Origin: Nocardia shimofusensis NBRC 100134
GTDB lineage: Bacteria > Actinomycetota > Actinomycetes > Mycobacteriales > Mycobacteriaceae
DNA length: 64,000 bases
Reading direction: 5' to 3'
Assembly (NCBI RefSeq): GCF_001613125.1
Contig: NZ_BDBT01000026.1
Coordinates: 1 to 64,000, forward strand
Below are positions 44,469 to 52,923 of this stretch, in pieces. The notes beneath the pieces were generated by a model that ran no database searches, was not told where the DNA came from, and saw only the letters and a program-made list of their open reading frames with translations. The position numbers were made by a program, and so were the translations under genes. Within the stretch, counting starts at the first letter, position 1; each line of letters opens with the position of its first letter.

Positions 44469-46226
44469 TCAGTTGCCGTGCTGGTCGCGGATGCGCGAGT
44501 CCCAGGCGGCGGGCAGATCGTCCGACAGCACCGGCGCGCCGAGGATCTCGTCGTCGAAGCCGAAGGCGTCCAGCAGCGCGGGCAGGTGGTCGACGAGGTT
44601 GTCGATGGCCTGGCGCAGCTGCTGCTTGATCGTGTCGACAGCGGCGACGTCGAGCAGACCGTGCGTCAGATACCACGCGGCATTCCGGTCGATGTAGTGC
44701 AGGGCGAACACATCGCGTACCGCGGCGATCTCCGGATGAGTGGTGCTCTGCAGCAGCCCCAGAGCCTGTTCGGCGCAGTAGGCCTCCGCGAGGTCGAGCG
44801 CCTCGGGGATCACCGCCAACCGGTCTTCCAGCGTGGACGTCGCCAGGTGCCGCTGCGCTTCCTTCACGATTGTCAGGGTGCGAGCGTTGAACAGCCGCTC
44901 GCGGGCACCGGGATCGGCGGGGTTGTGCAGCTCGGGGTGCGGCGTCGGCTTGCCTGCCATCTGCTTGGCCAGGACGCGACCGGCCACGGAACCGAGGACA
45001 TGGCAGTCGCCCTCGCCGGTGATGGCCGCATGACAGACGCCGAGGTAGTCGGCGACCCGGTTGGCGCTGAACATGCCCTGCGCGCCCATCTTGATGCGGC
45101 TGTGCGTCACCGTGTCCAACGCGTGCAGCTGGATGAAGTGCTTGGCCAACATCACCGACACCACGGTGTCGCGATGGGTGAGGTCGCTGTCGGCGAGCTG
45201 GGTCTTGATCGCGTTGCCGTAGACGGTCCGGACGACGGTGCCCGCCAGGTCGGTGATCAGGGTGTCACGCACGTGCGGAATGTCGAGCATGACGGGGGTG
45301 TCTTCGAGCGTCAACGGCACCACCCGCTTGGTGGCGTAGCGCAGGGCGATGTAGAGCGCGGCGCGGGCCGAGGCATTCAGGCACGACGACAGCGCCAAGC
45401 GGCCGACGGTCAGCTGGCTGATCGCCGAGGGGAACGCCCGCTTGCGGCTGGCCTCGTCGCGCCAGGTCAGCACCCCCTCGTCGTCGATGGTCGCCAGGTC
45501 GTTGCTCAGCCAGGCGCTGCGCTCGACCCGGAGATTCTCGAAGCTGATGACGGAGTTGTCCATGATGACGAGCGGCTGGTGGTCGAGCTGGGTGATCGTC
45601 ACGCCGGGGGCCGCGGCGCCGTCGGCGTCGCGTAGTCGCGCCGTGAACAGGTGCACGCCCTGATCGACGCCCGCCGCGTCGATGAAGCGTGCGCCGACGA
45701 CACACACCCGGGACACCGGGATGCCGACGCTGGGCATGAACTTCCGCGCCCGCGGGTTCGGGGTGTTGATGACGAACCCGTCCCCGTCCCAGGTCGCGGT
45801 GGTCTGCATGAATCCGATGTTGGAGCCGCAGCCGTACTCGGTCAGCAGCATGACGCCGATACTGGAAGCGTCGTCCAGGTCCTGCAGATACGGCGCGGCG
45901 GCCTCGGGTTCGGTCAGGGTGGCCAGGCTGCCCGAGGCCAGGTTGTAGTGGCCGGAGATCAGCGGGATCAGGTCCGTCGCCAGCACCGCCGACCAGTCGA
46001 ATACCGCGAACAGTTCCGGCAGGTCGGTCGCGACGTCGCGGGTACTGCCGATCTCCTTGACCAGGTTCCGCAACTGATCGTAGGCGTTCTGCCGGCGCTG
46101 CTCCTGGCTCTGCTTGTCCGTGACGAGGAAGTCCGGATTGCTCAGGATCTGCTGCAGGCGCTGGTGAAACTCCAGGCTGCCGTGCCGAAGATAATCCGCC
46201 AGCGCCTCGTGCCCGTTCGTACCCAT
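44469..46226 (-). CDS. Acyl-CoA dehydrogenase/oxidase family protein
   Basis: 585 aa from ATG 46226; a tandem ATG at 46229 lies too close to the AGGAG site. Long acyl-CoA oxidase-like layout: N-terminal helices, LTEYGCGSNIGFMQTTATWDGDGFVINTP (FAD-binding beta domain), DNSVISFENLRVERSAWL, and the C-terminal helical half with QGMFSANRVADYLGVCHAAITGEGDCHVL. The TEYGCGSNI and TGEGD motifs are those of acyl-CoA oxidases. It should oxidise an acyl-CoA to the enoyl-CoA. The substrate is unknown; no beta-oxidation partner is adjacent. Confidence 0.88.
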   Translation of the reverse strand: MGTNGHEALADYLRHGSLEFHQRLQQILSNPDFLVTDKQSQEQRRQNAYDQLRNLVKEIGSTRDVATDLPELFAVFDWSAVLATDLIPLISGHYNLASGSLATLTEPEAAAPYLQDLDDASSIGVMLLTEYGCGSNIGFMQTTATWDGDGFVINTPNPRARKFMPSVGIPVSRVCVVGARFIDAAGVDQGVHLFTARLRDADGAAAPGVTITQLDHQPLVIMDNSVISFENLRVERSAWLSNDLATIDDEGVLTWRDEASRKRAFPSAISQLTVGRLALSSCLNASARAALYIALRYATKRVVPLTLEDTPVMLDIPHVRDTLITDLAGTVVRTVYGNAIKTQLADSDLTHRDTVVSVMLAKHFIQLHALDTVTHSRIKMGAQGMFSANRVADYLGVCHAAITGEGDCHVLGSVAGRVLAKQMAGKPTPHPELHNPADPGARERLFNARTLTIVKEAQRHLATSTLEDRLAVIPEALDLAEAYCAEQALGLLQSTTHPEIAAVRDVFALHYIDRNAAWYLTHGLLDVAAVDTIKQQLRQAIDNLVDHLPALLDAFGFDDEILGAPVLSDDLPAAWDSRIRDQHGN

Positions 46227-46722
46227 CATCGCTCCTAGCTCACTTCCGACCCCAGCCCACCGCTGGGGGACGTTCAGGCCACCGCTGCGAACCTTCGACA
46301 CAACGGGGCCAACCGGTGCCACGTGCTCACAAAGACACCGAAACACCGGAGAGGTGGAGGCGTGCCTGTCAAAGCTTCATTCCCCCATCATCTTTCGCGT
46401 GATCTTCCAGCCCCCATGCCACGGCCGACCGCCACAGCAGGCGGTTCTGTTCGCCTCGGCCACACTGCGCGCGCAGGTCACCGAGCCGACATGCGGTCGT
46501 GTCGGCCTGTGAAGTCACCGGTGCCGCAGAGTGGTCTTCGAGCGTCTGCGACACAGGAGGGATTGTGCCACAAAACATCTCGTCGCTCAGGGCGAGTCGT
46601 CGACTCGAAGGGTTGCGACACGAGTCTTCGCCGAGCTCATCGAATCCCTACTCGGGATCACGCGGGAGGCGCCACACGATCCGGCCGGGAGCCTGCGCTC
46701 CCGGCCGGATGGCTGGAGAGGG
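46227..46722. other. 496-bp spacer with a terminator
   Basis: No supported gene. Its right edge carries the strong stem-loop at 46679-46710 that ends the ABM gene, and the acyl-CoA dehydrogenase promoter must lie further left. Confidence 0.45.
46679..46710 (-). terminator. Terminator of the ABM-domain gene
   Basis: A 14-bp perfect stem (ATCCGGCCGGGAGC at 46679-46692, complement at 46697-46710) with a 4-nt loop, 12 bp after the stop at 46723. Confidence 0.85.
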
Positions 46723-47346
46723 TCACACCAATTCGGGCACGCGCAGGTGAGCGAAGCCCAGCCGGAACTCGGCCACTTCGAGGACCTCGGCCCCGAGCTG
46801 CCGGATCACCCCGGACCTGATCCGATCCGTCTGCGCGCGGCTGCTTTCCAGCTCCTCGATGCTCGACCAGACCGTCGAGCCCACTACTCGACCGGTTGCC
46901 CGGTCGACGAACAGGCTGGCGCTGCGGAATCCCTCGATTTTCTCGAACTCCGGCAGGGGGCCGGTCTTGAACATCTCGATCATCCGATCGATGTCGGCCG
47001 GATCGAGTTGCATCCAGGTGCATCGGGTACATGCGCGTGGGCCGGACAGATGGTCGCGGTGCATGACCGCGACTTCCCATTCTTCGACCTTCTGGGCCTG
47101 CCCGTTCAGCGCCTGGGTCAGACCGTCACGCAACGGCTGGACGCGCGGCCTGCTGGAACGCAGCGCATCCTCGGATTCCCACGCGGTCGTGGCGATGCAG
47201 CGCCCCGTCGCCCTGTCGACCATCAGCGACAGGCCGACCCATCCTTCGAGTTCGGCCAGATTCGGCATCAACTCGGTGCGCAGGTATGTGATTCCTCTGT
47301 CGATCGACGACGGCTGCGCCGCGATTGTGCTCGAACGTGCGTACAC
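46723..47346 (-). CDS. Tandem ABM-like (dimeric alpha/beta barrel) protein
   Basis: 207 aa from GTG 47346, with AGGAGG 6 nt upstream. Two copies of an antibiotic-biosynthesis-monooxygenase-like half: the first around TTAWESEDALRSSRPRVQPL, the second around VVGSTVWSSIEELESSRAQT, each preceded by a GFRSASLFVDRATGR or GWVGLSLMVDRATGR segment. The fusion of two units would give a pseudo-dimer in one chain. Relatives oxidise small aromatic or polyketide substrates without cofactor, or degrade heme, but many have no known role. It is divergent from the AraC regulator. Confidence 0.83.
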   Translation of the reverse strand: MYARSSTIAAQPSSIDRGITYLRTELMPNLAELEGWVGLSLMVDRATGRCIATTAWESEDALRSSRPRVQPLRDGLTQALNGQAQKVEEWEVAVMHRDHLSGPRACTRCTWMQLDPADIDRMIEMFKTGPLPEFEKIEGFRSASLFVDRATGRVVGSTVWSSIEELESSRAQTDRIRSGVIRQLGAEVLEVAEFRLGFAHLRVPELV

Positions 47347-47494
47347 AGGCCACCTCCTACTCCAGAAGGGCGGCGCCCCCGGTGGACGCCACCGGACATA
47401 CCCACTGTCCTCCCCGGGGGCCGTCCACACAATGCGGCGGCCGAATGCCGGATGAGCGTTGACGCACCGCCCCGCGCTTGTAACACTCGCTCGA

Positions 47495-48607
47495 ATGAAG
47501 ACAACGACGTCGCCCGCCGGGGAGGTGACGGCGGTGGGCCCGTCCGGGCAGAAGGATGAGGACGTTCTGTTCGCCTTCACCGGCCGGACCTGGGACCATG
47601 CTCGCACCATGGCCGGGGTCTCGCTGCTCTGCGAGTGGGCGGTGCGGCACGGCTCGACCAACGAATCGGTCCTGTCCGGTTCCCACATAGCTCCGGAATC
47701 GCTGGATTCGCCGCACGAGCTGGTGACGGCCCGCCAGGAGATCACGGTGATCCGGAACATCCTGCGCCAGCACGCGGACCGTCGCGGTATCGGGACCGAG
47801 ATCGGCAAGCAGTACCACCTGACCACCTACGGCCATTTCGGCTATCTGCTCGTCACCTCCGGGACCGTCCGCGAAATGGTGAGCAACGGCCTGCGCCACG
47901 CGCCGCTGTCGTTCGCCCTGTCCGAGATCCGGGCGTACGCGACCGCGTCGGGCGGGTTCCATTCCACCTACAGCGCCGATTATCTGCCGGAGCCGATCCG
48001 GCAGTTCGCCGTGGAGCGGGACATGGCGGCGAGTATCCAGATGCAGCGTGAACTGTTCCCCGATCCGGACGCCGTGCGGCTGGCCGAGGTCCGATTCGCC
48101 TCCGCGGAGCCCCGGGAACCGGATGCCGTCCAGCGCGAGTACTTCGGGGTGCCGGTGTCCTTCGGCCATCCCGTTTCCGGGCTGGTCTACGAGACCGGCT
48201 ACCTGGATACTCCGCTGCCGCTGGCCAACCGTCATACCGCGTCGGTGATGGTGGACCAGTGCGAACGGATCAGGTCCGAACGGCTGCGCTACACCGGGGT
48301 CACCGCGCGGATCAGGGAACTCCTGCTGACGCGTCAGTGCCTGGACCTGACACTCGAGGACGTGGCGGCACAGCTGCACTACGCGCCGCGGACGCTGCGC
48401 CGCTATCTGCACCAGGAGGGCACGAGCTTCCGCGAGGTGGTCGAAGAGGTGCGGCGCAGTCTGGCCTACGACCTGCTGCGTGAGCGCGCCGTCCCCCGGG
48501 AGGAAGTGGCGCGGCGGCTCGGCTACCACGACTGGTCCAGCCTGGCTCGCGCGCTCCGCCGCTGGAACATGTCCGGCCTGTCGGAGGCGCCGCGGCCCGC
48601 GCTCTGA
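47495..48607 (+). CDS. AraC family regulator (Arabinose_bd-type sensor)
   Basis: 370 aa from ATG 47495. The N-terminal two thirds match the Arabinose_bd-type sensor of OruR/ArgR-like regulators (GHFGYLLVTSGTVREMVSNGL, then LSFALSEIRAYATASGG). The C-terminal AraC HTH pair spans about 270-360: LTLEDVAAQLHYAPRTLRRYL, then EEVARRLGYHDWSSLARALRRW. It lies directly upstream of and in line with the alcohol dehydrogenase-esterase-BVMO genes, so it is their likely activator; 131 bp separate it from the first. It is also divergent from the ABM gene. Confidence 0.92.
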   Translation: MKTTTSPAGEVTAVGPSGQKDEDVLFAFTGRTWDHARTMAGVSLLCEWAVRHGSTNESVLSGSHIAPESLDSPHELVTARQEITVIRNILRQHADRRGIGTEIGKQYHLTTYGHFGYLLVTSGTVREMVSNGLRHAPLSFALSEIRAYATASGGFHSTYSADYLPEPIRQFAVERDMAASIQMQRELFPDPDAVRLAEVRFASAEPREPDAVQREYFGVPVSFGHPVSGLVYETGYLDTPLPLANRHTASVMVDQCERIRSERLRYTGVTARIRELLLTRQCLDLTLEDVAAQLHYAPRTLRRYLHQEGTSFREVVEEVRRSLAYDLLRERAVPREEVARRLGYHDWSSLARALRRWNMSGLSEAPRPAL

Positions 48608-48738
48608 CCGGGTTGGCCTGAACTGTCGTTTTCTGGCCCCGGACGTCCTGTCTTCGACGCCGCGCCTCGTCTTACCTTCTGTGAGACATGGACCACATTC
48701 GATACCGAATGTGGCCGGCGTTACAGGAGGCGGTTCGA

Positions 48739-49866
48739 GTGAAGGTCAAAGCAGCAGTCGTCGACGAGGTCGGTCAGCCGTGGCGGATCACCGAGGTCGA
48801 GCTCGGGGATCCGGTGGCCGGTGAGGTGCAGGTCGAGCTGACCGCGTCCGGTCTGTGCCACTCCGATGTGCACGTGTCGGCGGGATCGAGCCCGGTGCCG
48901 TTCTTCCCGGTGCTCGGCGGGCACGAGGGCGCCGGTGTCGTCACCAAGGTCGGTCCGGGTGTCAGCGGTATCGAGGAGGGCGATCACGTGGTGCTCGCCT
49001 TCATCCCGGCGTGCGGCACCTGCCGGCCGTGTGCCTCGGGTCTGCAGAACCTGTGCGACGAGGGCGCGGGCCTGCTGACCGGCGAGGCGATCTCCGACAA
49101 GGGCTATCGAGTGCGGGAAGCCGGGCGGCCGGTGATCCAGATGTGCCTGCTCGGGACGTTCGCGCCGTATGTGACGGTGAATCAGGCCTCGATCGTCAAG
49201 ATCGAGAAGGACGTGCCGCTGGAAGTGGCCGCGCTGCTCGGCTGCGGCGTCTCCACCGGGTGGGGCTCGGCCACCGAGATCGGCAACACCCGGCCCGGCG
49301 ACACCGTCGTCGTCATGGGCGTCGGCGGCGTCGGCATCAACGCCGTGCAGGGCGCGAGGTTCGCCGGCGCGCGCTACATCGTCGGCATCGATCCGGTCGA
49401 GTTCAAGCGCAAGAAGGCGCTCGAGTTCGGAGCCACCCACGTCTACTCCTCGGTCGAGGAGGCGCTCGCCGAGCTGCCCGATCTGACCTGGGGATTGATG
49501 GCTCAGGTCACGATCATCACGGTCGGCGAGGTCAGGGGCGAGTACATCCAGCAGGCGCTGAGCCTGACCGGCAAGGGCGGCCAGGTGGTGGTGACCGCCA
49601 TGGGCGATCACACCCTGTCCGCCGTCGAGATGAATCTGTTCGAGCTGACCCTGTTGCAGAAGCGGGTGCAGGGCGCGATCTTCGGCGGCGTGGGGCCGCG
49701 CACCCAGATCCCCAAGCTCCTCGACCTCTACCGCTCCGGGCACCTGGAGCTGGACAAGCTCGTCACCGCCCGGTACCGCCTCGAGGACGTCAACCAGGGT
49801 TACCAGGACATGGCCGACGGGAAGAACCTGCGTGGCGTCATCAGCTTCTCCGACGCGGACTACTGA
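48739..49866 (+). CDS. Zinc-dependent alcohol dehydrogenase, NDMA-dependent family
   Basis: 375 aa from GTG 48739, with CAGGAGG 8 nt upstream. Medium-chain dehydrogenase: catalytic zinc ligands in ASGLCHSDVHV and GGHEGAGVV, structural zinc in CGTCRPCASGLQNLC, Rossmann fold GVGGVGINAVQGA. The C-terminal half and length fit the actinobacterial NDMA-dependent class, with tightly held cofactor. In this operon it should oxidise the substrate alcohol to a ketone or aldehyde for the BVMO. The esterase gene follows after 27 bp. Confidence 0.92.
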   Translation: MKVKAAVVDEVGQPWRITEVELGDPVAGEVQVELTASGLCHSDVHVSAGSSPVPFFPVLGGHEGAGVVTKVGPGVSGIEEGDHVVLAFIPACGTCRPCASGLQNLCDEGAGLLTGEAISDKGYRVREAGRPVIQMCLLGTFAPYVTVNQASIVKIEKDVPLEVAALLGCGVSTGWGSATEIGNTRPGDTVVVMGVGGVGINAVQGARFAGARYIVGIDPVEFKRKKALEFGATHVYSSVEEALAELPDLTWGLMAQVTIITVGEVRGEYIQQALSLTGKGGQVVVTAMGDHTLSAVEMNLFELTLLQKRVQGAIFGGVGPRTQIPKLLDLYRSGHLELDKLVTARYRLEDVNQGYQDMADGKNLRGVISFSDADY

Positions 49867-49893
49867 GAGCACCGACGGAGAAGGAAAGATCCG

Positions 49894-50847
49894 ATGCCAC
49901 TAGAACCCGTCACCCAGGCCCTGCTGGCGCAACTGGCCGAGCCGCGCACCCCACCGATCCACGAGGGCACTCCCGCCATGGCGCGGATGTCGGGACCGAT
50001 CTTCGCCGGGCTGAGCGGGCGCGGCCCCGAGGTCGCCGCGGTCCGCAACACCAAACTCGCCGGGGCGGATGGAGAACTCTTCCGCGTCCGGGTCCTCGAG
50101 CCGCAGGGCCCGCCGCAGTCGGTGATCGTCTACTTCCACGGCGGCGGGTGGGTGATCGGCGACATCGACCTGCAGTACGACCACCTGGGCAGGCACCTGG
50201 TGAACCTCACCGATTCCACAGTGGTGCTGGTGAACTACCGCAAGGCGCCCGAGCATCGCTTCCCCACCGCGCTCGAGGACAGCTGGGTCGGCCTGCAGTG
50301 GGCCGCCGACCTGGCGGGCCCGGACATCCCGCTGATCGTGGCAGGCGACAGCGCGGGCGGCAACATCGCGGCGGTGATGACCCGTTGGGCGCGTGATCGC
50401 GGGGGTCCCCGGATCGACTACCAGGTGCTGGTCTACCCCGTCACCGATGCCGATTTCGACCGCCCCTCCTATCTCGATCCGCAGAACCAGCTGCTGCTGG
50501 GCCGCGACACCATGATCTGGTTCTGGGACCACTACCTCCCCGATCACGTCGCGCGCCGGCACCCCGACGCGTCCCCGCTGCGCGCACCCGATCTCGCCGG
50601 GCTGCCGCCCGCCCTGGTCTACGTCGCCGAATACGACCCGCTGCACGACGAGGGTGTCGCCTACGCGCGAGCTCTCGACGCCGCCGGAGTCCCGGTGGCG
50701 CTGGAGGAAGCGGCCGGGCAGATGCACGGGTACTTCCAAATGGCGAACATCCTCCCCGGCTACGCCACCGGAATGGAACTGGTGGCAGCCCGAATCCGCA
50801 CGTTCATCGGGCAGCACTCCCCCGATCTCGACCAGAAGGCGGTGTGA
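49894..50847 (+). CDS. Alpha/beta hydrolase, hormone-sensitive lipase family
   Basis: 317 aa, ATG 49894, with GGAGAAGGA upstream. Oxyanion motif YFHGGGWVIGD, nucleophile AGDSAGGNIA, Asp in VYVAEYDPLHDEG and His in GQMHGYFQM. Intracellular esterase. Sitting between an alcohol dehydrogenase and a BVMO, it most likely cleaves the ester or lactone the BVMO makes. Only 3 bp separate it from the BVMO start. Confidence 0.93.
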   Translation: MPLEPVTQALLAQLAEPRTPPIHEGTPAMARMSGPIFAGLSGRGPEVAAVRNTKLAGADGELFRVRVLEPQGPPQSVIVYFHGGGWVIGDIDLQYDHLGRHLVNLTDSTVVLVNYRKAPEHRFPTALEDSWVGLQWAADLAGPDIPLIVAGDSAGGNIAAVMTRWARDRGGPRIDYQVLVYPVTDADFDRPSYLDPQNQLLLGRDTMIWFWDHYLPDHVARRHPDASPLRAPDLAGLPPALVYVAEYDPLHDEGVAYARALDAAGVPVALEEAAGQMHGYFQMANILPGYATGMELVAARIRTFIGQHSPDLDQKAV

Positions 50848-50850
50848 GCC

Positions 50851-52437
50851 GTGGCAGATCACGACGTCGTCATCATCGGGGCCGGATTCTCCGGCCTCTA
50901 TCAACTCCACGCGCTACGCGAACGCGGTTTCGACACAGTTGTCTTCGAAGCCGGGCCGGAGGTCGGCGGGACCTGGTACTGGAACCGCTACCCCGGAGCC
51001 CGATGCGATATCGAGTCCGTCGAGTACTCCTACTCCTTCGACCCCGAACTCCAGCAGGAATGGAACTGGAGCGAGCGCTACGCCGCCCAGCCCGAAATCC
51101 TCTCCTATATCCGCCACGTCGCCGACCGCCACGACCTGCGCCGCGACATCCGATTCGACACCCGGATCACCGCGCTCGATTTCGACGGCAACGCCGACGA
51201 GTGGACCGTCGTCACCGACACCGGCGAACGGGTCACCGCCCGGTTCGTGATCGCCGCGACCGGCTGCTTGTCCGTGCCCGCGAAGCCGCAGTTCGACGGA
51301 CTCGCCGACTTCACCGGCGAGGTGTACTGGACGTGGGACTGGCCGTTCGAGAAGGTCGACCTGCGCGGCAAGCGGGTCGCCGTCATCGGCACCGGGTCGT
51401 CGGGGCTGCAGACCATCACCGCCATCGCCCCGGAGGTCGGGCACCTCACCGTCTTCCAGCGCACACCACCCTACGCGGTGCCCGCGCACAACGGGCCGAT
51501 CGAGCAGGCATTGGCCGAGATCAAGCAGCACTATCCCGAGTACCGGGAGATCAGCCGCAACTCCATCGGCGGCGCGCAGTGCGCGGACCTGGAACTCCCG
51601 TTCTTCGCCGATCTCGAGCCCGCCGCCGCGACCACCTACCTCGACCGACGCTGGGACCACGGCGGACTGTGCTTCCAGCAGAGCTTCTACGACCTGATCC
51701 AGGACCCGCAGGCCAACGAACTCGCCGCCGAGTACGTCCGCGCCCGCATCAAGGAGAAGGTGAAGGACCCCGCACTCGCGGAGAAGCTGACGCCGCGGTC
51801 CTATCCGCTCGCCGCCAAACGCATGTGCGTGGACACCGGCTACTACGAGGTCTACAACCAGGACAACGTCACCCTCGTCGACCTGCACGAGGAGCCGTTC
51901 GCGCGTATCACCCCGCGCGGCATCCGCACCGGGGACACCGAACGCGAGTTCGACGTCATCGTGCTCGCCACCGGGTTCGACGCGATGACCGGGGCGTTGA
52001 ACGCCATCGACATCCGCAACGGCGAACAGAGCCTGGCCGGGAAATGGGCCGACGGACCCCGCACCTACCTGGGCCTGATGTCGGCCGGATTCCCCAACCT
52101 GTTCACCATCACCGGCCCGCAGAGTCCTTCGGTGCTGTCGAACATGCTGACCTCCATCGAATACCACGTCGAATGGATCAGCGATCTGCTCGTCCACATG
52201 CGCACCCAGGGGCACAGCCGCGTCGAGTCCGACCCCGCTGCCGAACAGAACTGGGTCGACATCGTCGCCGACACCGCCGACCTGACGCTCTTCCCGCAAG
52301 CGGCATCGTGGTACATGGGCGCCAACATTCCCGGCAAGCGGCGGGTCTTCCTGCCCTTCGTCGGCGGCGTGGGGGTGTACAAGCAGATCGGCGACGGCGT
52401 CGCTGTCGCCGGTTACCACGGCTTCGAACTCACGTAG
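50851..52437 (+). CDS. Baeyer-Villiger monooxygenase (class B flavoprotein) with altered fingerprint
   Basis: 528 aa from GTG 50851. FAD-binding GAGFSGLYQL (about 9-18) with EVGGTWYWNRYPGARCD, and NADPH-binding GTGSSGLQTI (about 180). The BVMO fingerprint FxGxxxHxxxWP is present as F154-TGEVY-W160-TWDWP, with Trp where the His normally stands. Other conserved features (DIESVEYSYSF, ATGFDAMTGAL, FTITGPQSPSVLSNM) are intact. It should insert oxygen into a ketone to give an ester or lactone, with FAD and NADPH. It is the last gene of the operon with the dehydrogenase and esterase. Confidence 0.93.
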   Translation: MADHDVVIIGAGFSGLYQLHALRERGFDTVVFEAGPEVGGTWYWNRYPGARCDIESVEYSYSFDPELQQEWNWSERYAAQPEILSYIRHVADRHDLRRDIRFDTRITALDFDGNADEWTVVTDTGERVTARFVIAATGCLSVPAKPQFDGLADFTGEVYWTWDWPFEKVDLRGKRVAVIGTGSSGLQTITAIAPEVGHLTVFQRTPPYAVPAHNGPIEQALAEIKQHYPEYREISRNSIGGAQCADLELPFFADLEPAAATTYLDRRWDHGGLCFQQSFYDLIQDPQANELAAEYVRARIKEKVKDPALAEKLTPRSYPLAAKRMCVDTGYYEVYNQDNVTLVDLHEEPFARITPRGIRTGDTEREFDVIVLATGFDAMTGALNAIDIRNGEQSLAGKWADGPRTYLGLMSAGFPNLFTITGPQSPSVLSNMLTSIEYHVEWISDLLVHMRTQGHSRVESDPAAEQNWVDIVADTADLTLFPQAASWYMGANIPGKRRVFLPFVGGVGVYKQIGDGVAVAGYHGFELT

Positions 52438-52547
52438 TGATCCGGAGGTACTCGCCGACCTAGCGCTCATCCAACGCCCCTCTTGATGGACTCGAACCCG
52501 TGGGTCACGAACGGTGGCCCGCGGCAACGGATCGAAAGGAACTGTCC

Positions 52548-52919
52548 ATGAGGGTATTTCGCGCTCCTGTCATCGCCGGGCTGGTAGCCGCCTGTGCGGT
52601 GCTGACGCCCGCCTCCGCGTTCGCGGCGCCCGGCGCCGGTCTGCCCGAGACGACCTGCACCTACGAGCAGGTGGAAGCGGCGGCACGCGCCGAGTTCCCC
52701 CGGCTCGCGGCCCGCCTCGACGCCGATCCGGAACTCCGGGACAAGGCGCGCGCGTTCTTCGCGCTCTCCCCGCAGGAGCGTCAGCAGCGTGCCCGCGAGT
52801 TCCTGGACTCGCATCCGCAGGCGCGCGCGAAGTTCGAGGAACGGCGCGGGACACCGCGGGCGCAGGAGTTCCGGGATCGGTGGAGTGTCGTCCTGACCGA
52901 CACCTGCCACCGGTACTGA
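52548..52919 (+). CDS. Hemophore-related secreted protein
   Basis: 123 aa, ATG 52548 with GAAAGGA 8 nt upstream. Signal peptide to about residue 29 (IAGLVAACAVLTPASAFAAP). The mature part is a small helical domain with one Cys near each end (TTCTYEQVEAAARAEFP, TDTCHRY), which fit a disulfide, and RLAARLDADPELRDKARAFF in between. This matches the haem-binding hemophore-related family of Nocardia and mycobacteria (Rv0203 relatives). The haem ligand cannot be read with certainty. It is convergent with the sensor kinase gene. Confidence 0.85.
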   Translation: MRVFRAPVIAGLVAACAVLTPASAFAAPGAGLPETTCTYEQVEAAARAEFPRLAARLDADPELRDKARAFFALSPQERQQRAREFLDSHPQARAKFEERRGTPRAQEFRDRWSVVLTDTCHRY

Positions 52920-52923
52920 CCTC

